A model generated the notes under the pieces. The model had not been told where the DNA came from and searched no databases. It worked only from the letters and a program-made list of their open reading frames with translations. Source: Streptomyces mutomycini (lineage in GTDB: Bacteria > Actinomycetota > Actinomycetes > Streptomycetales > Streptomycetaceae). Taken from it: a stretch of DNA of 64,000 nucleotides. The translations under genes and the position numbers were made by a program. This document shows, piece by piece, positions 43,254-54,312 of this stretch. How positions within the stretch are numbered: the stretch's first letter is position 1; each line of letters begins with the position of its first letter. The stretch lies in assembly GCF_001700505.1 (NCBI RefSeq), contig NZ_MAPV01000129.1, positions 1 to 64,000 on the forward strand, read 5' to 3'.

Positions 43254-44738
43254 GTGGCCGAGCCGGTGAAGAGACCGACGGACGGACCGTTGAACAGGTG
43301 GGGCAAGTGGAAAGTCCCGAAGTACCTGAAGCGTGGGAGCGGACGGGACGACCTCCGGCTCGTCGCAGGCTCCGCTGTGCTCGGCCTGGTGGTCGCCGCC
43401 GGTGCCGTCCTGGCCGCCGGTCCCTGGGACTCCGGTCAGCGTAAGGCCGAGCGGGTCCGGGCGGCCGTCCTGCAGCGTGCAGGTGGCGCACATCACGAAG
43501 GGACGGCGCCCGACGGGCCCGCGCCCGCTCCCAGCGCGCCCGCCGTCCTGAGCGCTCCCGGCGCCACGGCCGGGCTCACCGCCCCGGCCGGCGCGAGCGC
43601 TCTGGAGACCGCACTCGGGCCGCTGCTGGACGCGCCCGCCCTCGGTTCCGTACGCACCGCCGTGGTCGTCGACGCGTCCACCGGCAAGCAGTTGTACGCG
43701 CGGGGCGCGGCCACCCCCATGACCCCCGCGTCCACGGTGAAGATCGCCACGACCGCCGCCGCGCTCTCCGCGCTCGGCCCCGCCCACCGCATCGCCACGA
43801 CGGTCACGCTGTCCCCGGACTCCCGGACGCTCACACTCGTCGGCGGCGGCGACCCCACCCTCGACAAGGCGGCCCTGCGCGCCCTGGCCACCGACGCGGC
43901 GGGCTCCCTGCGCGACGGCGATGCCGGGCCCGTGCGGCTGACGTACGACACCTCGCGCTACTCGGGTCCGGCCCTCCACCCCATCGGCCCCAACGAGAAC
44001 ATCGCGCCCGTCAGCGCACTCATGGCCGACGAGGGCCGTCTCGACAAGAGCGACCGGGGGCCGGCTCTCCGTACCGACGACCCCGCGGGTGACGCCGCGC
44101 GCGTTTTCGCCGGTCTTCTCGACGACGCCGGTGTCGCCACCCGGTCCGGCCCCTCGTCAGGGCGGTCTCCGGCCGGAGCCCGGACGGTGGCCACGCATCT
44201 GTCCGAGCCGCTCTCCGCACTGGTCGAACGGGCCCTGACCAACAGCGACAACGACATCGCCGAAGCGCTGGCCCGGCAGACCGCGCTGAAGGCGGGGGAG
44301 CCGGCCTCCTTCGCCGGGAGCCGCCGCGCCGTCACCGCCCGGCTCGAGGCGCTCGGCCTGCCGCTGGCCGGCGCCCGGCTCGCGGACGGCAGCGGTCTCG
44401 ACCGCGCGGACAAGGTGACGGCAGGCCTCCTGGCGGAGCTGCTCGCGCTCGCCGCCGGACCGGACCACCCGGAGCTCCGCCCCGTCCTCACCGGCCTGCC
44501 CGTCGCCGGATTCACCGGCACACTGGGCGACCGCTACACCGCGACGTCCCCGGCGACCGGTCTGATCAGGGCCAAGACGGGCACCCTCACCGGGGTGAAC
44601 AGCCTCGCCGGAACCGCGGTCGACGCACAGGGCCGGCTGCTCACCTTCGCCTTCCTGGCCTCGGGCAGCACATCCCCGGCCGAGGCGGAGGCGTCGCTCG
44701 ACGCCCTGGCCACCGCTCTCGCCGAAGGCACCCGGTGA
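43254..44738 (+). CDS. dacB: D-alanyl-D-alanine carboxypeptidase/endopeptidase, PBP4 class
   Basis: 494 residues, cell-wall remodelling enzyme outside the membrane. An N-terminal transmembrane anchor (VAGSAVLGLVVAAGAVLAAG) precedes the penicillin-binding domain with SxxK (S160, K163 in PASTVK), SxN (S331 in NSDNDIAEAL) and KTG (K441 in AKTGTLTG). The inserted PBP4 domain between motifs 1 and 2 is present. GTG 43254 chosen; GAAAGGGG lies ~12 nt upstream. Confidence 0.92.
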   Translation: MAEPVKRPTDGPLNRWGKWKVPKYLKRGSGRDDLRLVAGSAVLGLVVAAGAVLAAGPWDSGQRKAERVRAAVLQRAGGAHHEGTAPDGPAPAPSAPAVLSAPGATAGLTAPAGASALETALGPLLDAPALGSVRTAVVVDASTGKQLYARGAATPMTPASTVKIATTAAALSALGPAHRIATTVTLSPDSRTLTLVGGGDPTLDKAALRALATDAAGSLRDGDAGPVRLTYDTSRYSGPALHPIGPNENIAPVSALMADEGRLDKSDRGPALRTDDPAGDAARVFAGLLDDAGVATRSGPSSGRSPAGARTVATHLSEPLSALVERALTNSDNDIAEALARQTALKAGEPASFAGSRRAVTARLEALGLPLAGARLADGSGLDRADKVTAGLLAELLALAAGPDHPELRPVLTGLPVAGFTGTLGDRYTATSPATGLIRAKTGTLTGVNSLAGTAVDAQGRLLTFAFLASGSTSPAEAEASLDALATALAEGTR

Positions 44739-44788
44739 GCGCGGCTGACACCCCACCACGGAGCGGCCACCTCACGTACGGTTGACGC

Positions 44789-45934
44789 ATGACGAGCATC
44801 GGTGGTGCCGAGATGGTCGACTGGAATCTCGCGGTCGCGACTGCGACCCGGTTCGTGCGGCCGGGTCCCGAGATCAGCCGTGAGGAGGCCCGCGCCGTCG
44901 TCGCGGAGCTCCGCCGGCATGCCAAGGCCTCCGAGGAGCACGTCCGTTCGTTCACGCGGATGATCCCGGACGGGCACGAACCCGAGGACACGCCGGTCCT
45001 GGTCGTCGACCGGGCCGGCTGGATCAGGGCCAATGTCGCCGGTTTCCGTGAGCTGCTGGGTCCGCTGCTCGGGAAGATGCAGGACCGGCGGGGCAGCGGC
45101 CCTGGCAACGCCGTGCTGGGTGCGGTCGGGGGCAAGGTGACCGGCGTCGAGCTGGGGATGCTGCTGTCGTTCCTGGCCTCCCGGGTCCTCGGGCAGTACG
45201 AGACCTTCGCGCCCGCCACCCGGGAGCTGCCCGCTTCGGCCAAGGGGGGCGGCCGGCTGCTGCTGGTGGCCCCCAACATCGTTCACGTGGAGCGTGAACT
45301 CGAGGTCGATCCGCACGACTTCAGGCTGTGGGTGGCCCTCCACGAGGAGACGCACCGCACCCAGTTCACCGGTGTTCCCTGGCTCCGCGACCACCTGCAG
45401 GGCGAGATCCAGTCGTTCCTCGAAGAGACCGACGTCGACCCGATGACCGTGCTCGAACGCCTTCGTGAGGCCGCGCAGGCCTTCTCGGGCGGAAGCCGTC
45501 CCGAGGGCGAACGCGGGGAGGAGGGCGACGGCGGCGGGCGCAGCCTCGTCGAGATCGTCCAGACGCCCTCCCAGCGCGAGATCCTGGGCCGCCTCACCGC
45601 CGTGATGTCCCTGCTCGAAGGCCACGCGGACTTCGTGATGGACGGGGTGGGCCCCGATGTGGTGACCTCCGTCGCCGAGATCCGGGAGAAGTTCCAGCGC
45701 CGCAGGGCGCGCGGCGCGAGCCGGCTCGACCTGGCACTGCGCAAGCTGCTGGGGCTCGACGCCAAGCTGCGGCAGTACCGCGACGGCGAGAAGTTCGTCC
45801 GGGCCGTGGTGGACGAGGTCGGTATGGACGGTTTCAACCGGGTGTGGACCTCTCCCAACACCCTCCCGACCAAGGCCGAGATCGCCGCACCGGCGGACTG
45901 GGTGGCGCGGGTGCACCGTAAGGCAGATTCGTGA
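44789..45934 (+). CDS. Zinc-dependent metalloprotease-like protein (DUF2342 / F420-associated family)
   Basis: 381 residues. The HEETH motif in VALHEETHRTQF, with a later Glu in LLEGHADFVMDGVG, resembles a zincin active site. The family is conserved in actinobacteria and annotated as hydrolase of unknown substrate. It lies 50 nt after dacB and before tilS. Confidence 0.88.
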   Translation: MTSIGGAEMVDWNLAVATATRFVRPGPEISREEARAVVAELRRHAKASEEHVRSFTRMIPDGHEPEDTPVLVVDRAGWIRANVAGFRELLGPLLGKMQDRRGSGPGNAVLGAVGGKVTGVELGMLLSFLASRVLGQYETFAPATRELPASAKGGGRLLLVAPNIVHVERELEVDPHDFRLWVALHEETHRTQFTGVPWLRDHLQGEIQSFLEETDVDPMTVLERLREAAQAFSGGSRPEGERGEEGDGGGRSLVEIVQTPSQREILGRLTAVMSLLEGHADFVMDGVGPDVVTSVAEIREKFQRRRARGASRLDLALRKLLGLDAKLRQYRDGEKFVRAVVDEVGMDGFNRVWTSPNTLPTKAEIAAPADWVARVHRKADS

Positions 45935-46121
45935 TCTTGGCCGGTGCGGCGGCAGAAGATTGCCCCTCCAATCACCCATCCGAGGGACCGTAGGGGCATG
46001 GGAAGGCGTGCAATGCTCGATGAACAGCTTGGCTCTGTCACCATCGACGCACTCTGAGTGACGGGACTTCGTCCCGCGCGCTCCGACGCACCCCTGAAAC
46101 CTCACCCGAAGGGCACCGGAC

Positions 46122-47195
46122 ATGGGTCCCCATCCTGCGGTCGCGGCGATACGCCTGGCGGTCCGCCGCGTACTCCACGACGTCGTCACCGAACACAACC
46201 GTCACACCGAACAGGCCGGGCACGCCGAGTTCGCCGAAGCGGGGGCGGGCGCGAGGCGTTCCGCGCTTCCCGAGCGGCCCGGCACCCCGCTGGTGCTCGT
46301 CGCGTGCTCCGGGGGCGCCGACTCCATGGCTCTCGCCTCCGCCCTCGCCTTCGAGTCGCGCAAGCTTCCCGTCCGCGCCGGCGGCATCACCGTCGACCAC
46401 AATCTGCAGCCCGGCTCCGGACTCCGTGCCGACGAGGTCGTCGCCCGCCTGGCCGACATGCGGCTCGACCCGGTCGAGGCCGTCGCCGTGCGGGTCGGCC
46501 GCGACGGCGGGCCCGAGGCCGCCGCCCGTGACGCCCGCTACGCAGCCCTGGACGCCGCGGCGGAGCGCCTGGGCGCCGCCGCCGTACTCCTCGGCCACAC
46601 CCGCGACGACCAGGCGGAGACCGTCCTGCTGGGCCTTGCCAGGGGTTCGGGTATCCGGTCCCTCTCCGGGATGGCCGCCGCGTCCGGCCCCGCCGGCCGC
46701 TACCGCAGGCCCTTCCTCCAGCTCGACCGGCAGACCGCCCGCAAGGCCTGCCTGGTCCAGTCGATCCCCGTCTGGGACGATCCCCACAACATCGATCCCG
46801 CCTACACCCGCTCCCGGCTCCGCCACGAGGGTCTGCCCGCCCTCGAGAAGGCGCTCGGAAAGGGTGTCGTGGAGGCCCTCGCCCGTACGGCACAGCTCTC
46901 CCGCGACGATGCCGACGCCCTGGACACCTGGGCCGCCGAGGCCGCCGGCTCGGTCCGGGACGACGACGGCCGGCTGGAGTGCGCCAAGCTTTCCGTGCTG
47001 CCGCCCGCGGTGCGCCGCCGGGTGCTGCGCCGGGCCGTGATCGACGCCGGATCCCCCGCGGGTTCGCTGTTCGCCCGTCACATCGAGGAAGTCGACCGGC
47101 TCATCACCGGCTGGCGGGGCCAGGGAGCCATCAACCTGCCCGGCCGCGTCGAGGTGCGGCGGCAGGGTGGCAGACTGGTGATTCGGCAGAGCTGA
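46122..47195 (+). CDS. tilS: tRNA(Ile)-lysidine synthetase
   Basis: 357 residues. Modifies C34 of the tRNA-Ile(CAU) anticodon to lysidine so it reads AUA. PP-loop [10 protein letters not shown] begins at S63; the [10 protein letters not shown] and [22 protein letters not shown] segments are conserved. First gene of the tilS-hpt-ftsH-folE block typical of Streptomyces. Confidence 0.94.
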   Translation: MGPHPAVAAIRLAVRRVLHDVVTEHNRHTEQAGHAEFAEAGAGARRSALPERPGTPLVLVACSGGADSMALASALAFESRKLPVRAGGITVDHNLQPGSGLRADEVVARLADMRLDPVEAVAVRVGRDGGPEAAARDARYAALDAAAERLGAAAVLLGHTRDDQAETVLLGLARGSGIRSLSGMAAASGPAGRYRRPFLQLDRQTARKACLVQSIPVWDDPHNIDPAYTRSRLRHEGLPALEKALGKGVVEALARTAQLSRDDADALDTWAAEAAGSVRDDDGRLECAKLSVLPPAVRRRVLRRAVIDAGSPAGSLFARHIEEVDRLITGWRGQGAINLPGRVEVRRQGGRLVIRQS

Positions 47196-47279
47196 AGCGC
47201 AAGCGGCTGAAGTGCAGGCGAAACGCCGGTCCGGCCCGGGGAACAGTCCGGAGCCGGCAGGGCAGAGAAAGAGACGCGG

Positions 47280-47834
47280 GTGAACGAGAAGGACATGGGT
47301 ACCGACCTTCAGTCGGTGCTCCTCACCAAGGAAGAGATCGACGCGAAGCTCGTGGAGCTGGCAGCGAAGATCGACGCGGAGTACGCGGGCAAGGACCTGC
47401 TCATCGTCGGCGTGCTCAAGGGCGCGGTGATGGTCATGGCGGACCTGGCCCGCGCGCTGTCCACCCCCGTCACCATGGACTGGATGGCCGTCTCGTCGTA
47501 CGGCGCCGGCACCCAGTCCTCGGGCGTCGTCCGGATCCTCAAGGACCTCGACACCGACATCAAGGGCAAGCACGTCCTGATCGTCGAGGACATCATCGAC
47601 TCCGGCCTGACGCTGTCCTGGCTGCTGACCAACCTCGGCTCGCGTGAACCCGCGAGTCTGGAGGTCTGCACGCTGCTCCGCAAGCCGGACGCCGCGAAGG
47701 TCGCGATCGACGTGAAGTGGGTCGGCTTCGACATCCCCAACGAGTTCGTCGTCGGCTACGGGCTGGACTACGCGGAGAAGTACCGCAACCTTCCCTTCGT
47801 CGGCACGCTCGCTCCTCACGTCTACGGCGGCTGA
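47280..47834 (+). CDS. hpt: Hypoxanthine phosphoribosyltransferase
   Basis: 184 residues, purine salvage. The PRPP-binding motif [29 protein letters not shown] and the C-terminal [20 protein letters not shown] are diagnostic. GTG 47280 gives the length usual in Streptomyces; ATG 47295, after GAGAAGGA, is an alternative. 84 nt after tilS. Confidence 0.95.
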   Translation: MNEKDMGTDLQSVLLTKEEIDAKLVELAAKIDAEYAGKDLLIVGVLKGAVMVMADLARALSTPVTMDWMAVSSYGAGTQSSGVVRILKDLDTDIKGKHVLIVEDIIDSGLTLSWLLTNLGSREPASLEVCTLLRKPDAAKVAIDVKWVGFDIPNEFVVGYGLDYAEKYRNLPFVGTLAPHVYGG

Positions 47835-48053
47835 GGCAGCGGCCCGACCGGGCCGGGCCCGGAACGGCCGAACCCGGCCGGACTCCGGGGAACCCTCGCG
47901 GCGTTCGGGCCGTTGGAGCCTTCGAAGACGGGTTTGTCGTACCTCCCCTGCGGTCACGGGTGACAATGCTGGGGTACCGTCCGAAGAACAGTCTTTTCTC
48001 ACAGCAGCATTTACCTACGGGCAGGAGGGACGGGGCGACTTCGCTCCGTATGG

Positions 48054-50108
48054 ATGGACGTGAAGCGATACTTCCGTGGGCCGGTCATGTGGATCGTGCT
48101 GGCCGTCCTCGCCGTGGTCGTGCTGATGCAGGTCGTCGGCTCGTCCGGCGGCTACAAGACGGTGGACACCGGCAAGGTGATCCAGGCGATCAGCAAGAAC
48201 CAGGTGGAGCAGGCCAAGCTGACCACCGGTGACGAACAGATTCTGAAGATCGAGCTGAAGGACAAGGAAAAGCTCAAGGGCGAGTCCGGCAGCAAGTTCC
48301 AGGCGAGCTACATCGGGAACCAGGGCGTCGAGCTGGCCGACACGCTGCAGAAGAAGTTCGAGAGCGGTGACATCGAGAAGGGTTACACCGTCTCGCCGTC
48401 GAAGCAGTCCCCGTTCGTCTCGATCCTCCTCTCGCTGCTGCCCTTCGTCCTGATCGTGGTCGTGTTCCTGTTTCTGATGAATCAGATGCAGGGCGGCGGC
48501 TCCAAGGTCATGCAGTTCGGCAAGTCCAAGGCCAAGCTGATCACCAAGGACACGCCGAAGACGACGTTCGCCGATGTGGCGGGGTCGGACGAGGCCGTCG
48601 AGGAACTGTACGAGATCAAGGAATTCCTCCAGGAGCCGGCGAAGTTCCAGGCCGTCGGCGCCAAGATCCCCAAGGGCGTCCTGCTGTACGGACCGCCCGG
48701 TACGGGTAAGACGCTGCTCGCTCGCGCCGTCGCAGGCGAGGCGGGCGTCCCGTTCTACTCGATCTCCGGTTCCGACTTCGTCGAGATGTTCGTCGGTGTC
48801 GGTGCCTCCCGTGTCCGTGACCTCTTCGAGCAGGCCAAGGCGAACGCCCCGGCGATCGTCTTCGTCGACGAGATCGACGCTGTCGGACGGCACCGCGGTG
48901 CCGGCATGGGCGGTGGCCACGACGAGCGCGAGCAGACGCTCAACCAGCTGCTCGTCGAGATGGACGGCTTCGACGTGAAGGGCGGCGTCATCCTGATCGC
49001 CGCCACGAACCGGCCGGACATCCTGGACCCGGCGCTGCTGCGTCCGGGACGTTTCGACCGGCAGATCGCCGTCGACCGGCCGGACATGCTGGGCCGCCTC
49101 GAGATCCTCAAGGTGCACCAGAAGGGCAAGCCGGTCGCGGAGGACGTCGATCTCAACGCGGTCGCCCGTCGTACGCCCGGCTTCACCGGTGCCGATCTGT
49201 CGAACGTGCTGAACGAAGCGGCGCTCCTCACGGCGCGCAGCAACAAGAAGCTGATCGACAACCACATGCTCGACGAGGCCATCGACCGCGTCGTGGCGGG
49301 ACCGCAGAAGCGGACCCGGATCATGTCCGAGAAGGAAAAGAAGATCACCGCGTACCACGAGGGCGGACACGCCCTGGTCGCGGCGGCCTCACCCCAGTCG
49401 GACCCGGTCCACAAGATCACGATCCTCTCCCGCGGCCGCGCCCTCGGTTACACGATGGTGCTCCCGGAAGAGGACAAGTACTCCACGACGCGTAACGAGA
49501 TGCTCGATCAGCTGGCGTACATGCTGGGCGGGCGCGCGGCCGAGGAGCTGGTCTTCCACGACCCGACGACCGGTGCTGCGAACGACATCGAGAAGGCCAC
49601 TGCCACGGCCCGCGCGATGGTCACGCAGTACGGCATGACGGAGCGCCTGGGTGCGATCAAGTTCGGTGGGGACAACACCGAGCCGTTCGTGGGCCGGGAG
49701 ATGGGCCATCAGCGCGACTACTCGGAAGAGGTCGCGGCGCTCGTCGACGAAGAGGTCAAGAAGCTCATCGAGACCGCGCACAACGACGCGTGGGAAATCC
49801 TCGTCGAGAACCGCGACATCCTCGACGCCCTGGTCCTCGAGCTTCTCGAGAAGGAGACGCTCGGCAAGGAGCAGATCGCCGAGATCTTCGCCCCGATCGT
49901 GAAGCGTCCCGCCCGCCCGGCGTGGACCGGATCCGCCCGGCGTACCCCGTCGACGCGGCCGCCGGTGCTCTCTCCGAAGGAGCTCGCCCTCACCAACGGC
50001 TCTGCCAATGGTTCGGGCACTCCGGAGATCGCGCCGACGGACATCGACATCACGAAGAACACCGGCACCTCCACGGAGGCGCTCCCCGAGGATCGCCCCG
50101 AGAGCTAG
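48054..50108 (+). CDS. ftsH: ATP-dependent zinc metalloprotease FtsH
   Basis: 684 residues, membrane-bound AAA+ protease degrading misfolded membrane and regulatory proteins. Helices at ~9-27 and ~118-140 flank an external domain. Walker A GPPGTGKT is 213-220, the SRH region [20 protein letters not shown] lies near 323, and HEGGH is at 435-439 with a downstream zinc ligand. The C-terminal ~70 residues are a disordered Ser/Thr/Pro-rich tail. Preceded by 219 nt that should hold its promoter. Confidence 0.96.
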   Translation: MDVKRYFRGPVMWIVLAVLAVVVLMQVVGSSGGYKTVDTGKVIQAISKNQVEQAKLTTGDEQILKIELKDKEKLKGESGSKFQASYIGNQGVELADTLQKKFESGDIEKGYTVSPSKQSPFVSILLSLLPFVLIVVVFLFLMNQMQGGGSKVMQFGKSKAKLITKDTPKTTFADVAGSDEAVEELYEIKEFLQEPAKFQAVGAKIPKGVLLYGPPGTGKTLLARAVAGEAGVPFYSISGSDFVEMFVGVGASRVRDLFEQAKANAPAIVFVDEIDAVGRHRGAGMGGGHDEREQTLNQLLVEMDGFDVKGGVILIAATNRPDILDPALLRPGRFDRQIAVDRPDMLGRLEILKVHQKGKPVAEDVDLNAVARRTPGFTGADLSNVLNEAALLTARSNKKLIDNHMLDEAIDRVVAGPQKRTRIMSEKEKKITAYHEGGHALVAAASPQSDPVHKITILSRGRALGYTMVLPEEDKYSTTRNEMLDQLAYMLGGRAAEELVFHDPTTGAANDIEKATATARAMVTQYGMTERLGAIKFGGDNTEPFVGREMGHQRDYSEEVAALVDEEVKKLIETAHNDAWEILVENRDILDALVLELLEKETLGKEQIAEIFAPIVKRPARPAWTGSARRTPSTRPPVLSPKELALTNGSANGSGTPEIAPTDIDITKNTGTSTEALPEDRPES

Positions 50109-50167
50109 CCCCCTGACCGATCCGGTGTGGCCCCTGTCACGGGGGCCCCACCAGGCCCGGAATGGAT

Positions 50168-50209
50168 GCCGCGCCCCCCAGGTTCTAGCCTGTGGGGGCG
50201 CGGCTATTT
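50168..50209 (+). terminator. Terminator after ftsH
   Basis: GCCGCGCCCCCCAGG and CCTGTGGGGGCGCGGC pair over ~15 bp with one bulge and a 6-nt loop, followed by TATTT. It lies 60 nt after the ftsH stop and before folE. Confidence 0.85.
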
Positions 50210-50292
50210 CGTATGCCTGCGTTGTGCCTGCCGTACTTCCGTGAGGGCCGGGCGGGTCCGCGCATGTGACTGCACAGAGGAACGAGGCACAG

Positions 50293-50898
50293 ATGACCGA
50301 CCCGGTGACGCTCGACGGGCAGGGTTCGATCGGCGTATTCGACGAGAAGCGGGCCGAGTCCGCCGTACGGGAGCTTCTCATCGCTGTCGGGGAGGACCCC
50401 GACCGCGAGGGGCTGCGCGAGACTCCGGGCCGGGTGGCTCGTGCGTACAAGGAGATATTCGCGGGCCTCCACCAGGAGCCGGAGGACGTCCTGACGACGA
50501 CGTTCGACCTCGGCCACGACGAGATGGTGCTGGTCAAGGACATCGAGGTGTTCAGCACCTGTGAGCACCACCTGGTGCCGTTCCACGGCGTCGCGCACGT
50601 CGGCTACATCCCGGCGACCAGCGGCAAGATCACGGGGCTGTCGAAGCTGGCCCGGCTGGTCGACGTGTACGCCCGGCGGCCGCAGGTCCAGGAGCGGCTG
50701 ACCACGCAGATCGCGGACTCGCTCATGGCGATCCTGGAGCCGCGCGGGGTCATCGTCGTCGTCGAGTGCGAGCACATGTGCATGTCGATGCGAGGTATCC
50801 GCAAGCCCGGAGCCAAGACCATCACGTCCGCCGTCCGCGGTCAGCTGCGTGATCCGGCCACGCGCGCGGAGGCGATGAGCCTCATCATGGCGCGCTAG
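50293..50898 (+). CDS. folE: GTP cyclohydrolase I
   Basis: 201 residues, first step of folate synthesis (GTP to dihydroneopterin triphosphate). Zinc/active-site segments [12 protein letters not shown] and [13 protein letters not shown] are intact. ATG 50293 lies 5 nt after ACGAGG. Convergent with the folP-folB-folK operon. Confidence 0.96.
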   Translation: MTDPVTLDGQGSIGVFDEKRAESAVRELLIAVGEDPDREGLRETPGRVARAYKEIFAGLHQEPEDVLTTTFDLGHDEMVLVKDIEVFSTCEHHLVPFHGVAHVGYIPATSGKITGLSKLARLVDVYARRPQVQERLTTQIADSLMAILEPRGVIVVVECEHMCMSMRGIRKPGAKTITSAVRGQLRDPATRAEAMSLIMAR

Positions 50899-51041
50899 TC
50901 AGCGCGGCAACGGTCGGAGGGGCCCGGGCCGGGGCGGTGGCGAGTCCGGGCCGCGGCAAGTCGTGGTGGTGAGCACGGCCGTTCAGCCGGATTCATCAGG
51001 AGGGACTCGTCGCGGGCCTTGTCCGACGGGGTGAGAGACCC

Positions 51042-51527
51042 TCAGGCGGCCTGGGCGGTGTTCCGCTCGTCGTCGCCGTCTTCCGGGAGCTTGCAGACCC
51101 GCTCGAGGAAGACCGCGGCGGCGACGACCGCGATACCGGCCAGGACCGCCAAGCCCGCGTAGATGGCCTGATCCCGCCGGGGCGGTACGTCGAGGGAGCC
51201 GAGCAGGAAAACGCCCGTGCCGCCGTACATCCCCGCGACGAGAGCGGCGACGAGCGCGCTGGCCTGGCCGAAGACCAGGGCGCGCGCCGCCATCATCGGA
51301 TCCACGCCCTTCGCCCCGGGGCGGCGCTCCCGCTGCGCGCGCAGCCGCGCCCGGATCGACAGGGCCGTGGCGAGCAGGACGGCGGCGATCACGGCCAGCA
51401 CGACGGGCGCGGCGAGCGGCACGCTCGGCAGCGTCCCCAGCGAGTCCCAGAGGCGGGCGGCGCCCCAGGACAGCACGCCGGCTCCGGCGAAGAGTCCGGC
51501 CAGGAGGCCGAGCCGTAGTTGCTTCAC
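51042..51527 (-). CDS. DUF3180 membrane protein
   Basis: 161 residues with four hydrophobic helices (LRLGLLAGLFAGAGVLSW, PVVLAVIAAVLLATAL, ALVAALVAGMYGG, IYAGLAVLAGIAVVAAAVF). Regularly the last gene after folK in actinobacterial folate operons. Function unknown. Confidence 0.88.
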   Translation of the reverse strand: MKQLRLGLLAGLFAGAGVLSWGAARLWDSLGTLPSVPLAAPVVLAVIAAVLLATALSIRARLRAQRERRPGAKGVDPMMAARALVFGQASALVAALVAGMYGGTGVFLLGSLDVPPRRDQAIYAGLAVLAGIAVVAAAVFLERVCKLPEDGDDERNTAQAA

Positions 51528-51692
51528 CGAGAGTGCCGCCCTTCGTCGCCGTTGCCTGTGCAGATTGCCTGTGACCGATCGCCGGTGCCGGGGTGCCTGT
51601 GCCGTCGCCCGCGTGGGTCGACCAGGGACCCACCAGGGGCCCGTCGGCCATGGACCCGTCGACCAGGTACCGGTCGTCCTTGAGCCTAACGA

Positions 51693-52304
51693 CTATTCGG
51701 GGAGGCGAAGTTCCAGGTCGGGCCGGGGAAGCACTCCGTCGCGGCCGATACCGGCCAGCAGGTCGGCGACGGGTCCGGCGCCGGGCAGCAGCGCCTCCGG
51801 GTCCACGTCGTGCCAGGGGGCGAGGACGAAGGCGCGTTCGCGGGCGCGCGGGTGCGGGAGGGTCAGCAGGGGGTCCTCGGAGACCACCTCGGCGTACGAC
51901 ACGATGTCGACGTCGATCGTGCGCGGTCCCCAGCGCTCCTCGCGGACCCGGTCGAAGGCCTCCTCGATGGCCTGACCACGCTCCAGCAGGGAGGAGGGGG
52001 GCAGGGTCGTCTTCACGACGATCACCGCGTTGAAGTACGACGGCTGGGAGCCGGCCTCGACGCCCCAGGGCTCCGTCTCGTAGACCGGGGAGACCGCTTT
52101 GACCCGCAGGCCGGGGGTGTCCTCCAGGGCGTCGACGGCGCCCTGGAGGGTCTCCAGCCGGTTGCCCAGGTTGGAGCCGAGGGAGATCACGGCCAGTTTG
52201 GGGTTGGAGAGGGTGACGTCTGCCGCGTCGACCTGCTCGACCACGGCGGCGGGAACCGGCTGTACGGTCGGGTCGCTCTGCCCGTCGGTGGAAAATGCAG
52301 TCAT
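51693..52304 (-). CDS. folK: 2-amino-4-hydroxy-6-hydroxymethyldihydropteridine pyrophosphokinase
   Basis: 203 residues; ISLGSNLGNRLETLQGAV and RWGPRTIDVDIV are the HPPK signatures. The first ~35 residues are a non-conserved extension. ATG 52304 overlaps the folB stop, so translation is coupled. Confidence 0.94.
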   Translation of the reverse strand: MTAFSTDGQSDPTVQPVPAAVVEQVDAADVTLSNPKLAVISLGSNLGNRLETLQGAVDALEDTPGLRVKAVSPVYETEPWGVEAGSQPSYFNAVIVVKTTLPPSSLLERGQAIEEAFDRVREERWGPRTIDVDIVSYAEVVSEDPLLTLPHPRARERAFVLAPWHDVDPEALLPGAGPVADLLAGIGRDGVLPRPDLELRLPE

Positions 52305-52660
52305 GCTCGGCTCCGGGTGATGGTGATGGTCACGTCGTCGAAGGGGACGGTGATCGGTGCGTCCGGCTTGTGGACGACGACCTCGACCTCCTCGACCCCT
52401 TCGTGCTTGAGGCACTGCTGCGCGATGCGTTCCGCGAGAGTCTCGATCAGGTCGACCGGCTCACCCTTGACGACGCCGACCACCTCTTCCGCGACCACGC
52501 CGTAGTGGACGGTCTTCGACAGATCGTCGGCGGCTGCCGCGGGGCGGGTGTCGAGACCGAGCACCAGATCCACGATGAAGGTCTGGCCCTCTTCCCGTTC
52601 CCTGGGGAAGACACCGTGGTGCCCACGGGCCTTGAGGCCGCGCAGCGCGACACGATCCAC
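52301..52660 (-). CDS. folB: Dihydroneopterin aldolase
   Basis: 119 residues; LKARGHHGVFPREREEGQ, VHYGVVAEEV and the catalytic Lys in VHKPDAPI fit FolB. Start: GTG 52660 with AGGAG 8 nt before; the GTG three codons earlier overlaps that site. Confidence 0.94.
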   Translation of the reverse strand: MDRVALRGLKARGHHGVFPREREEGQTFIVDLVLGLDTRPAAAADDLSKTVHYGVVAEEVVGVVKGEPVDLIETLAERIAQQCLKHEGVEEVEVVVHKPDAPITVPFDDVTITITRSRA

Positions 52661-52853
52661 GCGAATCACTCCTGCTGTTGGTCGTCCTGGGAGGCACCTG
52701 ACCGCGTGCGGGCGGTGGAGTGCCGTCTTTCGAATCTACCCGCGAGCACCGACAGCTCCCGCCCGCGGGGGCACGAACCGGCCCGGCAGGGTGCGGGAAG
52801 CCGCGTCTACCCCGTGATCGGGGAGCCCAATCCCCGTGATCCGCGCGGTCCGC

Positions 52854-53336
52854 TCAGGCGGCCGGTTCTTCGTCCTCCTCCTCACCGGTTTCGGCCAGTA
52901 CGGGAGAGCCGTGGTGGGACCAGAGCTTCCAGCCCTCCGGTGTGCGCCGGAACACATTGGTGGCCACGACGAGCTGGCCGACGAGCGGGCCGAGCGCGTT
53001 GCCCTCCTCCGCGGGGCCACCGCTGAGGATGTTCTCGGTACAGGTCACCAGGGCGGTGTCGCCGGTCATCGCGACCCCGACATCGGTCAGGAAGAACTGG
53101 ATGTACTCGGTGTTCGCCATGATCAGCGCATAGCTCCGCAACACCTCGCCGCGGCCGGTGAGCACCGGCCAGCCCGGGTGGACGCAGGAGACGGTGAGGT
53201 CCTCGCCGGGCAGCCAGAGGCCGGAGAGCGCGTCGAAGTCGCCACGCTCGAGCGCCTCGTAGAAGTCGGTGTTGGCCTGCTCGACCGCCGCGATGTCGGC
53301 GGCGGCCTCCTCGTGCTCGTCGCGCGCGGCGCTCAC
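52854..53336 (-). CDS. NTF2-like (SnoaL/DUF4440-type) protein within the folate operon
   Basis: 160 residues with a cone-shaped NTF2 fold: NTDFYEALERGDFDALSGLW, VLRSYALIMANTEYIQFFL and ATNVFRRTPEGWKLWSHHGS. Start codon overlaps the folP stop (ATGA), so it is translated with folP. No folate enzyme of this fold is known to me; role unknown. Confidence 0.85.
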   Translation of the reverse strand: MSAARDEHEEAAADIAAVEQANTDFYEALERGDFDALSGLWLPGEDLTVSCVHPGWPVLTGRGEVLRSYALIMANTEYIQFFLTDVGVAMTGDTALVTCTENILSGGPAEEGNALGPLVGQLVVATNVFRRTPEGWKLWSHHGSPVLAETGEEEDEEPAA

Positions 53337-54193
53337 GCCGCTCCCTCGACGGCGCGGGCGACCCGGACCGCGTCAGCCGTGGGCCGTACCGCGTGCACCC
53401 GCACCGCCCACGCGCCCGCGGCGGCGGAGAGGGCGGAGACCGCGGCCGTCGCGGCGTCCCGTTCGCGGGCGGGCGGCGGGGCCGCGCCCTCGCCGGCCAG
53501 GACGTGGCCGAGGAAGCGCTTGCGGGAGGCTGCCACGAGCAGTGGTCTGCCCAGGGAGCGCAGCCGGCCGAGGTGCGCGACCAGGGCGAGGTCCTGGGCG
53601 GCGTCCTTGGCGAAGCCGAGCCCCGGGTCGATCACCAGCTTCTCGGGGTCCACCCCGCCCTCGATCACGGCCTCCATGCGCTCCCGGAGCTCCGCGACGA
53701 CCTCGCCCACGACGTCCCCGTACACCGCGCGGCTGTTCATCGACTCGCTGAAACCGCGCCAGTGCATGACGACGAACGGCACTCCGGCCGCCGCCACGAC
53801 CGGGATCATGCCCGGGTCGGCGAGGCCGCCGCTCACGTCGTTGACCAGGGCCGCACCGGCGGCGACGGACTGTTCGGCCACGACGGCCCGCATGGTGTCG
53901 ACGGAGACGGTGACGCCCTCGGAGACGAGACCCCGCACGACGGGGATCACCCGTCGCAGTTCCTCGGCCTCGTCCACCCTGCTCGCGCCGGGGCGGGTCG
54001 ACTCGCCGCCCACGTCGATCAGATCCGCGCCCTCGTGCATCAGTTCGAGGCCGTGCTTGATCGCTGCCGTGGTGTCGAACCAGTGGCCACCGTCGGAGAA
54101 GGAGTCGGGCGTCACGTTGACGACTCCCATGACCGCGCAGCGGTCCCACTCCGGCAGACCCCGCACCGTGCCCCGTGCTCGCAACGTACTCAT
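53333..54193 (-). CDS. folP: Dihydropteroate synthase
   Basis: 286 residues; condenses pABA with the pterin pyrophosphate, the sulfonamide target. VMGVVNVTPDSFSDGG, IDVGGESTRPGA, VNDVSGG and LVIDPGLGFAKD are the conserved loops. First gene of the operon folP-NTF2-folB-folK-DUF3180. Confidence 0.95.
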   Translation of the reverse strand: MSTLRARGTVRGLPEWDRCAVMGVVNVTPDSFSDGGHWFDTTAAIKHGLELMHEGADLIDVGGESTRPGASRVDEAEELRRVIPVVRGLVSEGVTVSVDTMRAVVAEQSVAAGAALVNDVSGGLADPGMIPVVAAAGVPFVVMHWRGFSESMNSRAVYGDVVGEVVAELRERMEAVIEGGVDPEKLVIDPGLGFAKDAAQDLALVAHLGRLRSLGRPLLVAASRKRFLGHVLAGEGAAPPPARERDAATAAVSALSAAAGAWAVRVHAVRPTADAVRVARAVEGAA

Positions 54194-54312
54194 GCGACCA
54201 GCCTAAGGCGCTCCACGGGAAGCCCGCCGCCGCGATCCCGCCGCCATGATCCGTTCGTGCCGCGTTCAGCCGGACGGACGCTCCGGCCACCCCGGTGAGC
54301 GGGGTAGTCGCC

